A DNA stretch of 64,000 nt. Origin: Rhynchopus euleeides. Taxonomy: Eukaryota; Euglenozoa; Diplonemea; Diplonemida; Diplonemidae. Positions 53,053 to 64,000 of this stretch are shown piece by piece. Numbering within the stretch: position 1 is the stretch's first letter; every line of letters starts with the position of its first letter. Under the pieces are notes generated by a model. It had not been told where the DNA came from and ran no database searches. It saw only the letters and a list, made by a program, of their open reading frames with translations. Where the stretch lies: positions 248,001-312,000 of the forward strand of contig OY723254.1 in NCBI GenBank assembly GCA_963210315.1, written 5' to 3'. Position numbers and translations under genes: made by a program.

Positions 53053-55960
53053 TCAGCCCTTACGCTTGCCGCCACCGCCCTTGCCCTTCCCGCCGCCACC
53101 CTTCCCGGTCTTCGCGAGGAACTTCGCCTTCTTCTTCTGCCCACGCTCCTCCGCGCGGCTCCGCCCGTCTGTCCGGACCTTCTCCTTCTTCCTGCGCAGG
53201 TCTTTGCTGCGCGCCATCTTGCGCACCGTGAGGCCCTCGGTGGTGCCCTTCAGGCGGGGGTCCGCCTTCTCCTTCATCATGATACGCTTCAGCTTGTCGG
53301 CAGCACGCTTGCGGCGACGCCCGATCGCCTCTGCGACCTTCTTATGAGGGCGTGCGTTGACTTCCTTGAAGCGTGCGACCTGGTCGTCGACCTCTGCCTT
53401 CGTGATGGGCAGCGGCCTGATGTTGTGCCTCCGCTCCTCGTCGAGGAACCACTTCGGCAGGCCGTCGTCGGGGAAGCAGTAGCGGTGGATGCCGTCCTCA
53501 AGGATCTCGCGCTTGCGCTTCTTCGACTCGAGCATCTGCTGCGCGATGGCGAGCGTCTTCGCGCGGGTGTCGGGGTTGAGCATCTCGGTGGGGATCTCCT
53601 CGAACCCGCCGGGGCCCTTCTTGGTCTTCGTCTTCTTGCCCTTCTTGCCCGCCTTCATCTTGTCGACACGGTCGCTGCGCAGCGCCTGCTGCAGCGTCTT
53701 CGGGTCCTCCTCCTCCTCAGCATCACCCTTCTTGGTTGCAGCGCCGCCGGTCGCAGGGGTGACGCGCTTCGGGGTGCGCTGCACCTTCCGTTCCTGTGGG
53801 TGTGGTGTGGTGGTGTGCGTTGAGTGGTGTCTGGCGTTGCGTACCTGTGCAATGGAGTCAGAGTCCTCGTCGTCGTCGTCAGAAGAGGAGTCCTCCTCCT
53901 CGTCGGTGTCGATGTACTTCTCGGGTTGGATGTCGTCCGCAGACTCGTCGCCCGACACCAGCTCGTCCGACTCGTAGTCATCGCGGTTGCGGTAGGCGTT
54001 GTCGAAGAGACGCTCAATGCTCTTGTAGTAATCGCCTGTCGTAGTGTACGCCTTGTCGGTCGAACGCTTCGTCGGGCGGGTGTCGTCTTCTTCATCGTCA
54101 CCGCCGAAGTCGACGTTCGCCCCTGCGTCGTCCTCATCCTCATCCTCATCATCGTCGTCGTCCTCGGCGTTCATCACCTGTAGCAGGAGGATGCGGTGCA
54201 GTGCAGCCCGCAATAGGGCAGCCATACCAGGTCACGCCCCTCCTCGTCACGCTTGTGGATGTCGTACCCTGCGATTTCCGTCTCGCGCCCGATATCCGCG
54301 TTCTCATCGTAGTCCTTCTCGTCAACATCGGCACGCAGGTTCACGAGGTCCGACTTCGAGAACTCGTAGAAGTCGTTCTGGGTCGGGCCGTCTGCGTGCT
54401 CCTGTGGGTGGGGGTGGTGGTGGGGCACACGGAGGGGTCGGTGCAACACACCTCCAGGTCGTATCCGAGGCGCTCTGCCTGTGTCAGCTTCCTGTCGATC
54501 ATCTTCTTCTCCTGGCGCTTCTTCGCCTTCTCCTGACGCTTGTGCATCGCGTCGATCTCCTTGCCGATCTTCTCGTCGTCGTCGCCGCTGTCCTCCCCCA
54601 TCTCCGCCGTGAGGCGTGCCGCCTCACGCTCTGCCTCACGGTCGTCCTGCCTCGCCTCGTTGCGCTCCCGGTTGATCGCCTTGGCCCACTTAATCAGCTT
54701 GTTCTGATCCCACTGACTGATCACCTGTGCATGCCGTGTCGGGTGTCAGCGCCCTTCTTTCCCACACCAGGAGCAAGCTGCACCCCACCACCCCTCTCCC
54801 CCCTCCTCCTCACCCATACCTTCAGGTCCTTGAAGCACTCCTTCACGTCAAAGTTGGTGAGCTTGTGCGACTGCAGCTCCTCGTCGCCCTCCCACGTGAT
54901 CTCGTTGTAGACGTTGAGGAACTGCTTCGGGTCTTCCGCCTCGAGGAAGGCAGACACAGGCACCTTCTCGTAGAGCAGCATGCGGCCGTCGGGAAGGTTG
55001 TAACCCTGGTTCTTCCTGTGGTGGGCAGGGGGCGGTGGGTGACGTCGTAGCAGCAGAGACAGCGAGTCTTGCTGCAATACCGTGGGCCCATGGGCCGCAT
55101 CGATGTGATATGCACTACTGCAATGCAAGATGGGGCAGGGAGAAGGCCAACAGATGCCACAGCAAGTCAACAAGTCAAAACCGTAACATGCACATACTTG
55201 CTGCCCTGCTTGCCGAGTGTCGGGTCCGACTTGTCGACGATCTGCTCGTCGTTAATCTCCTCGAACACGGTCTTTATGCTGAACAGGTCGGCATCGAGAC
55301 GCTTCGGGGCCTTGAACCCCCCGCACACCACGAACACCTCCGCAGACTGCTGACGCGATGCCGCGGGCTTGTACTGCTCCACCTTCTCGAACAGCTGTGA
55401 CGGAGTGGTGTGACGTGGTGCAGCCGTCATGCCAAACATACCTGCTTGAAAACCCACGTCAGACGGTCGGAGTCGGTGGACCTGAAGACCTTGGTGACAA
55501 ACCAACCGTCGGGGAGGAGCAGCTCGCAGGCCAGCTTGCAGGCCTTCAGGGTCAGCGCGTTCTGGTTGAACGCATCCTTCGCGTAGGTACCACCGACGTT
55601 GGGCGCACCGTCGTGAATGACCACCTCACACTTCTTCTTGTCAAGCATCGCCTTGATCTGGTTGCGCGTCTTGTCGAGGAAGATGTCACCCTGGATAAAC
55701 TTGCACCCCTTCAGAGGGGCGATCTTCACAAGGTCGACACCAATGATGGTCGACCCGGCAGGCATCTCCTTCGCCGCCACCTGCGACCACGACCCGGGTG
55801 CAGCGCACAGGTCGACAAGGGTCTTCGCCTTGCTGAGGAAGTCATACTTCTTATTCAGCTGCACCAGCTTGAAAGAGGCACGACTCCTGTACCCCATAGT
55901 CTTGGCAAGTTCATAGAACTTGTCGAGACGCTCCTTGGCCTTCTGCTTCTTGCCCGGCAT
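53053..55960 (-). CDS. SPB1: SPB1/FTSJ3-like pre-rRNA 2'-O-ribose methyltransferase, seven exons
   Basis: Exons (minus): 55960-55442, 55394-55198, 55015-54820, 54724-54452, 54401-54228, 54177-53845, 53793-53053, with GT-AG introns of 47-182 nt and a continuous frame; 810 aa, close to fungal Spb1. The FtsJ domain (about 1-220) shows the SAM motif DLCAAPGSWSQVA (residues 50-62) and the catalytic K-D-K-E set at Lys31, Asp117, Lys157 and Glu192. A charged middle region and a very acidic stretch (exon 6) are followed by the basic Spb1 C-terminal domain ending in a Gly/Lys tail. Spb1 methylates 25S/28S rRNA in nucleolar pre-60S particles; that role is inferred by family. The MPGK start is conserved and chosen over an upstream in-frame ATG. 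Confidence 0.93.
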
Positions 55961-56368
55961 CTTGGCTGTCTGAGCACCGCTTGGGGTGCTTGTGTATCGG
56001 TAGAACCTGCTGGGGGCCGTGAAGTCGAGAAAATCAACACACAGACTCGCCGAACTGTGCTGCAAACAAGATGCTGAATGCGACAAAAGGTCTCCAACTG
56101 GCGGACAGGGTGTGCACAGGGGCAGGAGCTGTGTGTGCGCAGGGCGTCCTCATCGCACGTGTCAGGCGAGGGTGTGGGTGGCACCCCCATTCCAGTGCCG
56201 CACCTCGCTTGCTCACACCTCCTGCTGTGCACGCTACGGTACAGCAGGAGGGGGTACAGAGGCGGAACAGAACTGACGGTGTGTTAGTGTTGCACAAGAG
56301 CGAATGTGTACAAAGAAGCAAGGCCACAGGACATGGAGCACATGAGCATGAGAAGGGAAAGGAGGGTG

Positions 56369-58644
56369 CTAGCTGTCATGCAAGGCAATGAGGGAGTCGT
56401 CGTACGACTCGAAGTCATCTTCGTAGTCGTAGTCATCCTCGTCAGCGTCTTCGAAGTCCTCGAAGTCACTCGCCTGCTCAAAGTCATCCCCGTACTCATC
56501 CTCATCCTCAGCAGCGTCCGACCCGGGCGACGGTGCCGGCAGGGCTAGCGGGGACGACTTGGGCCCAGCCTTTGCAGGGGAGCCTCCGTTGACACTCTCC
56601 TTCGGCAGAGGGGGTGCCAGCTCCGACACAGACTGCAGCATCTTGGCGACCGCCTTGCTTTTCTTCTTGGCGGCCGGCAGGGGCGCCTTTTCGGGCGATG
56701 TCGCGGGCGTGCCGCTGGGGCGGCGCTGAGGCGTCGCATGCGCATCATCGCTGACATGCTTGCGCAGCGCCTCGTCGTGGCAAAGCTTCGACGCGCTGGG
56801 CCTCTCACGAGGCTCCAGTAGGAGGATCGAAGAGATGAGGCGCCTCACGTCGGGGTCTGCCGAGTCGGGCATCGCCTCGTAGTTGACTTCAGCGATGCGC
56901 TTGTAGAGGCCCTTCATGCTCTTGGCCTGGAAGGGCTTCTTGAGGAACGCCGTCTCATAGGCTATCACCCCTGCGCTCCACACGTCAGTCTTGTTGGAGA
57001 AGGGTTTGGACTTCACCACCTCCGGTGCGAAGTAGTATGGCGTCCCGACCATGTTGCCGGAGAAGTTCTCATCGTCCTCGAGCTTGCGGGACAAGCCGAA
57101 GTCGCCGAGTTTGACACGCATCTCACCGTCGAGGAATACATTTGCAGTCTTCAGATCGCGGTGCAGCACCCTGGGTGTGGGTGTGGGATGGTGCAAAGCA
57201 ACAGAAGCCCCCAGCACACACACAACTTGCAATCGCTGGAAGCAACGCCATACCGCGCCCCGTGTAAATGCCTGAGTGCGGCGCAGAGCTGCGCCAGCCA
57301 CCGCAGCACCTCGTCTCCAGAGAAGCTGCCGCCTTGGCTCTTCGTGGAATCGATCTTCGCAGCAAGGGTGCCCTTGCTTGCAAATTCCAACCTGCATGGG
57401 TGTGTCGCATGGAGAAGTGTCGTATCGCGTGCTCTGAAAAGCCCCGTTCTCTCCCATCTTCCTTTTTGTTGCACAGCCCCTTGCGTGCAGCAGCTCCAGG
57501 GAGCAGTGTCCCAACAAATCTCCTTGCGGGTTTGCCGCTCCCTAAACCAGAAGAAGGATAAAGTCTTTTCTCCAGCTCGAAGGGGGTTCGTCTACATACA
57601 CAATGTGGAGCACATTCGCCGTATTGAAGGCATCGAGGCAGCGGACGACGTTGACGTGATTCAGCGACTTGAGAAAAGTAACCTCCAACCCCGCCTTCTT
57701 CCGCTGCTCCTCCTTCAGCGTTGTCAGGTCCACCTCCTTCACGACGTACTCCGTGCCTGTCTGCGTGTTCAGCGCCTGCAATCATGACGGGGAAATGCAT
57801 CGCGCCCCAACCCCGCGTTTTGCCAGCCCCCGCCACACACACACACACACATTCGCTCCGCAGCCGCACTACCCTGAGGGTTGGCAGCAATCGGCCCAGC
57901 AGTGGGCGGCGCGTGGTCGGCAGGCCAACAGCCGGGTAGGGCGCCCATGGGAGCGGAGGGGCGCTGCCCCCCGAACTGCTCCCCCTGGTGCCAGGAGGAA
58001 CGCAAAGGTGCTTGCCTGCAAGTTGCATTGGAAGCCCCGTTGCTCGGCATGCCAGAAGCGGCGCCTCCCGGAGGAGGTGTGCTGCCGTAACCACCACAAG
58101 GAGGGGGACGGGCTCCCGGTCACTATGGGCTTCTGCAAACGCCACAGCATGGACCGATGCGGTGACTGCTACAGCGATGGCAAAACACTACCACATTGCT
58201 GCCAAGCACACCACGCCGGCTATGCTGCACGCCCTCCTCCCCGGAGTGGCACTGAGTTGGCCCCACACTCTAACCCGAGTGGGGCCTCCGCTGTGACGTA
58301 GAAATGGGCGGGGGTGGGCAATGATCCGCGCAGGATCTCCCCACACAAAACGTGGTCACCACACACACACACACCCCTTCCGCCCCACGGAAGCTGCATA
58401 CCAGATAGGCCTTGGCGAACGCACCCCTTCCGATCTCAACACGCAAACACCCGTCTCGCTTGAACTCCAGGTGCCTCTCCCGCATCGCTGCCTCTACCTC
58501 TGGTGTGCTGCGGTAGTTGGGGCGGACCTCCTCGGTCAGCACAGGCATAGTGTGCGCCAGAGGGCCTGCCTGGGGGGCGCCCGCATTGCCAGTGTCGAAG
58601 AGCCCGAAGCCCTTCGGGCGGCGGGATACCCGGGAGGCCATCAT
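56369..58644 (-). CDS. NEK-like Ser/Thr protein kinase, four exons
   Basis: Exons (minus): 58644-58402, 57775-57600, 57391-57254, 57170-56369; 452 aa with codons split correctly at both later introns. The kinase domain starts at about residue 68: Gly-loop IGRGAFAKAYL (71-81), ATP-anchoring Lys94 in VVKEV, catalytic loop HRDLKTAN (189-196), DFG at 209-211, activation segment ending GTPYYFAPE. The sequence pattern (LHGARVLHRDLK, EVVKSKPFSNKTDVWSAG) is that of the NIMA-related family, which acts in cell-cycle and cilium control. The C-terminal ~175 residues are Pro/Ser-rich then strongly acidic (Asp/Glu/Tyr), with no coiled coil. Intron 1 is 626 nt, far larger than the others, and contains an opposite-strand ORF. 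The gene lies 408 nt upstream of SPB1 in the same orientation. Confidence 0.9.
57795..58301 (+). CDS. Candidate nested gene: tandem Cys/His zinc-binding-like protein
   Basis: A 168-codon ORF lying wholly inside intron 1 of the kinase gene, on the opposite strand. The N-terminal half is Arg/Ala/Pro-rich. At 58016-58216 are two repeats with the same spacing, C-x2-H-x4-C-x2-C-x9-C-C-x2-H-H: the first contains CKLHWKPRCSAC and the second CKRHSMDRCGDC, separated by about 13 residues. Exact conservation of eight putative metal ligands in two copies with different intervening residues argues for selection on a protein. A splice acceptor-like CGCTCCGCAG at 57854-57863 is an alternative 5' boundary. 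The fold is not one I can name. Confidence 0.5.
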   Translation: MHRAPTPRFASPRHTHTHTFAPQPHYPEGWQQSAQQWAARGRQANSRVGRPWERRGAAPRTAPPGARRNAKVLACKLHWKPRCSACQKRRLPEEVCCRNHHKEGDGLPVTMGFCKRHSMDRCGDCYSDGKTLPHCCQAHHAGYAARPPPRSGTELAPHSNPSGASAVT

Positions 58645-60701
58645 GTGTGGCGTGTCTGCCTACACCGTGCGGCGTGTGTCACGCATCAGGCGTGCTCTGC
58701 TAAGGCGGAGGATGGGCTAGATGGATGGGATGGGCCACTGTGTGTCTGCTGATAAAGGAATGTGACACCATTGCCCCACAATAGGAGGGGGTCTTCAGGT
58801 GTTGGCGAAGCTGTGTGGCATCAAGAATGGTGTCCTTTACTGCAACAAGGGCTCCTGTCAGTGTCAAAAAGAGCGGGTGGGGGGAGGAGCGGCTGGGACC
58901 TGTTGTGAAGCTGGGATCGCATCTTTGCAACTCGCCCTGTTCCAGATGAAGCGAATCACATGCAAAAAAAAGAGCTTTGCGTCTGCAAATCAGTAAGGGG
59001 AGAGAAGAACCAGCGGGTATTCGTCGATCGCGAGAACACCTCCACACGCCTGCTGCAGGGTGTGGTGTGTCCTGCATGATGTGCATCGCGAAGCTTCCTG
59101 CGTTGTTAGCACAGCTCCAAAATCGTACTCTTTTCGCTTTATTATAGACACCCTGTCCAGCAACTGTGGGGGAACAGTTCCGGACTGCTTATTGTTGAGC
59201 GCACACTTGCTGTCTCAAGGCTGTGTTGAGGCCCTGTGAAGTGGCATGAAGGTGATAATCCAAAAGCTTCAGTCGTACGATTTCCTTCGTTACTTCGCGA
59301 CTTCGCTACGCTTCGTCTCGTAACTAATAAAAAGACGCGCGGACATTAATTGGCAGGTGGGAAAAAAGCGCCAAGCGCGCGTTCGAAAAGGGCGGATATG
59401 GCAACGCTTGGCGCATATCGGCGGCACTGCATTATAAGATGATCAAGAAAGGGTCCAAGGCGGTGGTCCACGTCGGTATCACTCCTGGCACCGGACTCCG
59501 AACCGTTCAGCAGACCCTGGGGCAGACATATTGTGTGTGTGAAGAGTGTGCACAAGTGGATATTTTTCACTTTGTTTGTGCGCACCTGTGCGTGTATGCG
59601 TGTCCATACGTGCGCTGCCAACAGTATTATTTTACCGTGACCTGGGGCAGGTAAGAGCAAAGCAGGCATGTGATGAGTGGTTGGCACAAACGGACGGAGG
59701 GTGACCACTACCGTTGAACCCAAGCCCACTGGCCAGAGGACGGGGTGGTGAAGAGCAATGAAGTGGTTGCAGGTTCAATGGGTGATCAATTCTGTTCTTT
59801 TGCTTTCGACAGATGTGGTGCCAAAAAAAATGGAGCCGGTGTAATGTTTGTTGGTGCAACCACCAGGGTGTTGATCTGCTGAAGGAACGGGCTGAACCAA
59901 CAGTGACTGAAACCTGGTAGTTGTGACCAGGAAACCACATCAGCCAAACTCATGCCCTGATACGTTGGATTACACTGGAGCAGCATCTGGCTCGAAGAAG
60001 CACACCGCTGCAAGGCCGTGTGAGCCCGAGGAGGGTGGTCGTCTCGAGAACCTCCCGTGTGCCGTGTTGCCCTGGCAATACAAACACGTGTCAGGATTTT
60101 GATGAAATTATAAGGGAAGTGGCACGAACGCGAGAGGTAAAGACATGTCGGATGCATATCTCCTTCAACGAGGTGATGATGTTTCGGATATAGCAAAATA
60201 AAACTCGTTCGTTCAAAATATACAGCGATGAGGCCCAAACATCATAGCCTATGGGGTATGAAACACCCTATCGTGCATGAACCACCACTGGGTATGCGGG
60301 AGAAAAGACAAGAGGTGCAGTGTGAGGTGCTGACAGAAACGGCTCCAACAGCACCCACGACCAGGAAGGTGAGCAGTACAAAATGCGTGGCTTTCGGTCT
60401 GTATCATTCAGTGCTGGGTCAGACGAGAATGCATGCGGGGTATTTCCACTCAGAAATGCACAAAAGTGAGCAAAGTGAGTTGCCTCACAAACCGGTTGCA
60501 GACACAAGCGACACCGTTTGACACAGTGCAGAGCGTAAGGCTCTGCAAGGCTGCATCAGAGCGCCATGAGAACCATGTCCCTGATGTCGGCACTTCGAAT
60601 GGAAGCCCAAAGGTGGAACACATCCAGCGCCGTGGTAAAAACAAAGATGGATATAACTTGGGGTGTTCCCGCAATGCCTGTGTTTTAGCCCGCAGTCATG
60701 A
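58645..60701. other. Intergenic region with a dispersed repeat
   Basis: Between the kinase start and the membrane-protein stop. 58970-59330 is the most complete copy of a repeat seen in fragments at 35.8 and 40.4 kb. The rest has short frames on both strands without recognisable content. Confidence 0.5.
58970..59330. repeat. Dispersed repeat, most complete copy
   Basis: The proximal part matches 40434-40580 and the distal part matches 35830-36030. It ends in TTACTTCGCGACTTCGCTAC-type short repeats. No terminal repeats or coding capacity seen. Confidence 0.75.
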
Positions 60702-63700
60702 TCAGCCATAAGGCTCGTTGCCAGCCTCTCGCTCAGTTGGGGTTGGTTTTGGCGATTTGTGAGCTGAAGAGATGGAGTTGCTCTGATTCTCTGAATCAAT
60801 CACCTGCATCTGTTGCGAATCCGGCTCATTGTCAAGAGATTTCCCTCTCCTCTGTGCCAGGAACACGATCAGGGCCGCACCTGCCACTACGAGGAGCACG
60901 CCAAAACTAATGCCCACCCAACCCGAAACCGGCATCCCACTGGAGTCTGTGCCGGAATCCCCTACCTCGGCTGGGGCATCAGCGTCATCCGTGACACAGG
61001 TGTGGGTGGTCAGCAGGTCCCCGTCCTGAGTGAACCACTTCACATCGACACGGGTGTCGGAACCCAGGTCGCTGTGAAGCATCAGTTCGTGGATGCGCGT
61101 GTCGGACAGGCACCCAGCCACCTTCTCAGAATACTGTTCCTCCCCGTCCACCAGAAAGCGTGCATTGTTCTCCGTGCCATCATCAGCGTTGGGTAGGTTT
61201 GCTGGGCACAGCGTCAGCTTGTCGGTGCACTTGCCCAGGTCGTGGTGCGTGGGTTGGTGGGACACGGCCCTGCGGATGGAGATGCTGGCGGCTGTGGTGT
61301 GCCCCGCATTGTCGGTGGCCGTGACGCGGAGTGTGGCGGTGCCGGACGCAGGGAGCTCTGCATCTGTGTAGCAGAGGTGCGTCCCGTTGTGCCTCGCTGT
61401 CCAGTCCGCCCCAAGCGCGCGGAAGGTCAGCAAACGAACGCCCGACAGGTCGTCACTCACCTCCACAGCAAGGCAACCGCCGCTGGAGCTGGTCACGTTG
61501 ATGACAGGACCCTCGCTGTCTTCCAGAACAGTCACACTGTGTTTAGTCTGCAGCGCAAACCGGTTGACAGCTGTGCATGTGATTGTGGTGTTCCAGCGCA
61601 CCTCCAAAAACCGGTCAGAGCTTTCGTTGGAGGTCCATTCAGCCAGCAGTGCCGTACGGGAGACACTCACGCCCTGCAACACAGCCGTGCAGTGGTACAG
61701 AAACTCGCCCTCTCTGTCTATGCACTCACCCCACGAGACATTGACCTGCTGCTCGGCAGGGCTGTAGACCGTCTCTGTGGAGCACACGCCTGCAGCGTTG
61801 CACACCTCCACCCAGCTGTTCGGGCACTCCGGCGGGGTGACGTCGATGCTGCCGAAGTCGGCGAGTGTGAACCCCTTGGCCAGCAGGCCGTCGACCTCTG
61901 CTGCCCTGAGGACCACAGTGCTGCTGTTGGCACACGCGCTGCGCCCGTTCTGCAGCGTGCAGCACACAGAGCCCTGCAGGGTGTCGTTGCCCACCACCTC
62001 TGCCGGGAAAACATGCAGCTCTGTGGCAAGCGGCTCCGAGGTGTCGTGCAGCCCGCCGTTGACAGACAGCACGAAGGTGCAATCGCGCAGCGGCACCCCT
62101 GTGGTGTTTGGCAGGCCCGAGCTGAGCGTCACCCCCATACCCGGCTTCACTTGGCCCTGCAGGGGCGCGCCCTCGCTGCCGAAGCCCACAACAGGCTCGG
62201 GCATCTCGCCGCTGACGTTCGTGGCGAAGCAGGCAGCACGAGAGGTCAGCCCTGCTGCGTTTGAGGCAGATACACACGCCACAGCCTCGTCTGCAGTGTA
62301 GCCTCCCGGCAGGCGGAAGGTGAAGTGGGCGGTCCCAGAGCTGCCGTCGAGGCCAGTGCTCACAACACAGGATGCGTTGAGCGCAGCGTCCTCTGTCTCT
62401 GCGATACACACGTGCAGCTGTGCCACGCCCGACTCCTCGTCGTGGAACGTGTTGTTGAGCCACACCGTCTGCCCCACACCCGGTGCAGCGTATGCAGGCA
62501 TCTGCAGCCCCTGCAGCACAGGGGGTGTCAGGTCGTAGCGGTACACCCCGAGCAGGGACGAGCCGCAGTCCGTCATGCAGTAGTGCGCAGACACGAACAC
62601 ATCCCCAGGCACCACCTCCGCCACCTCTGCCTCGTACCTGCCATCGGTCAGCGGCAGCCACGTCACCGGCACCACGTCACACCTGGTGCCGGACGTGCCG
62701 GCACAGAAGCCCACGCGCCGCGGGGCGAAATCACCATTGATGACGAAGCGGACGGTGTTGCCGACATTCGTCCAGAAGGACACCGTGTGGTCGTCGCTGT
62801 CTTCCGTCGTCCCCAGCAGGACTCCCTCACGTGCCGGTGTCTGCTGTGTGCCCTGCTCCTGCTTGCCCTGGACGCTGATGGTGGGGATGTAGGCAGGCGA
62901 CACCGACTGGAACGACGTGTTGGCGCTCGTCTCAAGCCCGCCGAGCGTGGTGAACTTGGCACTCACGGTGTACACCCCCTCACCCAGCACGGACCCCAAG
63001 TCCACGTTGACAGTGCGCCAATCGTCCGACTGTGTGTCGGCGTGCATCACGGCGTCCCCAACGGGCACCGTGTCGCTGCTCGCAGCCAGCTCGCCGCCAG
63101 CCGCGTAGATGTCCACCTGCAGCTGGCCGGGATGCTGCGTTCCCAGCACACTGCACCGTGTGCCCCACGGCATCGGGTGTCGTGTCCATCGCCTCAACAG
63201 CCAGCCGTGGCAGCGTCAACTCGTTGGACACCTCACCTGCAGCCACAGCGCCCGTGATGCCCAACCCGCTGGTGCACTGCGCAAGCAAGCGGTGCAGCCC
63301 CTCGTGCTCCAGTGCAACACACCCTGAAGTGTCGTTCAGCTGCACTGCGTCGTACTCCGCACACTCGGCCTCCGCCTGCAGCAGACTCTGCGGGTCGCAG
63401 CTGGTATCCCGCACAGCCACGACGCGGCACGTAGCATCGCGTGCGTACGGCGGGCGGGGCAGCTGCATGCACACCGTGCCCGACACGTGCCGCACCGAAT
63501 CGTAATCAGCACCGTTGTGCACCACCAGCGCCTCCTCCGCCTCTGTCCTGTTCGCGGCGAAGTAGAAGCTCTGCGGCTGTGTCTCGAGGCTGAACCCGAG
63601 CCCGAAGCTGTCTGTGGCTACAACATGCCCGGAGTAGGTGACGTGCTCGGCCCACTCGATGTCTGTACTCAGGTTCGCACCCGCATCCGTCACCACAGTC

Positions 63701-64000
63701 CTGCCGTTGTCCCTGTTTGTGAGCACCACGGCGTAGTCCACCCACCCGAGGGTGTCGTACGACATGCACAGCGTGCTGTGCGGCCACACGACCGTGTGCG
63801 CTCCAGACGCGAGCGGTGCACGCCCCGCACACCCGAGCTCCGCGTCGAAGGGTGGGATATGAGTGACCACACGCACGTCCTGCTTCGCGGCTGCGTGCCA
63901 CCCCACGGCGTCCGTTGCATGCAGGGCCACGGTGTAGGCCCCGTCGCCGGGCAGCACGACGCACACGATGCCTGTGTGCGGGATGCCGCGCGCTGCTGCC
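60702..64000 (-). CDS. Large type I membrane, adhesin-like protein (5' partial, one frameshift)
   Basis: About 1,095 residues are visible and the frame is open to the window edge, so the N-terminus is missing. The extracellular part is made of beta-rich segments with many Cys, NxS/T sites and Ig/cadherin-like phrases (for example GDGAYTVALHATDAVGW and GTATLRVTATDNAGH). A single transmembrane helix (about 60849-60914, FGVLLVVAGAALIVF) is followed by a basic stop-transfer motif and a ~50-residue Ser/Pro-rich cytoplasmic tail. The reading frame shifts by one between about 63125 and 63155; each side is clearly coding, so this is a sequencing error or a recent frameshift rather than two genes. Probably a cell-surface receptor or adhesin; ligand unknown. 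Confidence 0.7.

Overview
This is nuclear DNA from a GC-rich, intron-containing microbial eukaryote (protist or alga); I cannot name the lineage. The evidence is spliced genes with canonical GT-AG introns (mostly about 47-200 nt), eukaryote-only proteins (Spb1 rRNA methyltransferase, a NEK-type kinase, a GIGYF/PERQ-like protein), a plant-type glutathione reductase, and abundant eukaryotic transposon relics. There are no operons and no bacterial signals.

Layout. 1-22.6 kb is a recent tandem array. Each full unit is 4,922 bp and carries an intact glutathione reductase (GR) gene, a 2.0-kb composite foldback element and the promoter plus first 71 codons of a GIGYF-like gene. There are five GR copies (one cut by a 200-N gap at 10385-10584); the translations of the four complete copies are identical. 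The full GIGYF-like gene, which donated the 5' fragment, lies at 11036-13546. Copies differ by mobile-element content: the unit next to the intact GIGYF gene lacks the composite, and the last unit has a 1.1-kb foldback insertion with a 5-bp target duplication, while its empty site is preserved in two other copies.

22.6-28.5 kb is a nest of terminal-inverted-repeat elements: a 1.15-kb TA-flanked element, a 769-bp hAT-like MITE with an 8-bp duplication, a decayed hAT transposase and short foldback repeats. 28.5-41 kb is gene-poor, rich in poly-G tracts, microsatellites, hairpins and dispersed repeat fragments. 41.0-48.9 kb is bracketed by 30-nt inverted termini and 11-bp direct flanks. It contains a Crypton-like tyrosine recombinase gene enclosed by perfect 38-nt inverted repeats, further foldbacks, and two related 31-bp minisatellite arrays. 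It may be one large composite element.

49-64 kb is the gene-dense part, with all main genes on the minus strand: a coiled-coil protein (5' end uncertain), SPB1 (seven exons), a NEK-like kinase (four exons), and the 3' part of a large type I membrane protein that runs off the window. Intron 1 of the kinase holds an opposite-strand ORF with two Cys/His-rich repeats of identical spacing, a candidate nested gene.

The host genes fall in separate housekeeping roles (redox, translation control, ribosome biogenesis, cilium or cell-cycle signalling, cell surface). The coherent story of the window is mobile DNA driving gene amplification: the tandem-unit breakpoint lies inside a foldback element, and short foldback families unrelated in sequence share a common flanking backbone.
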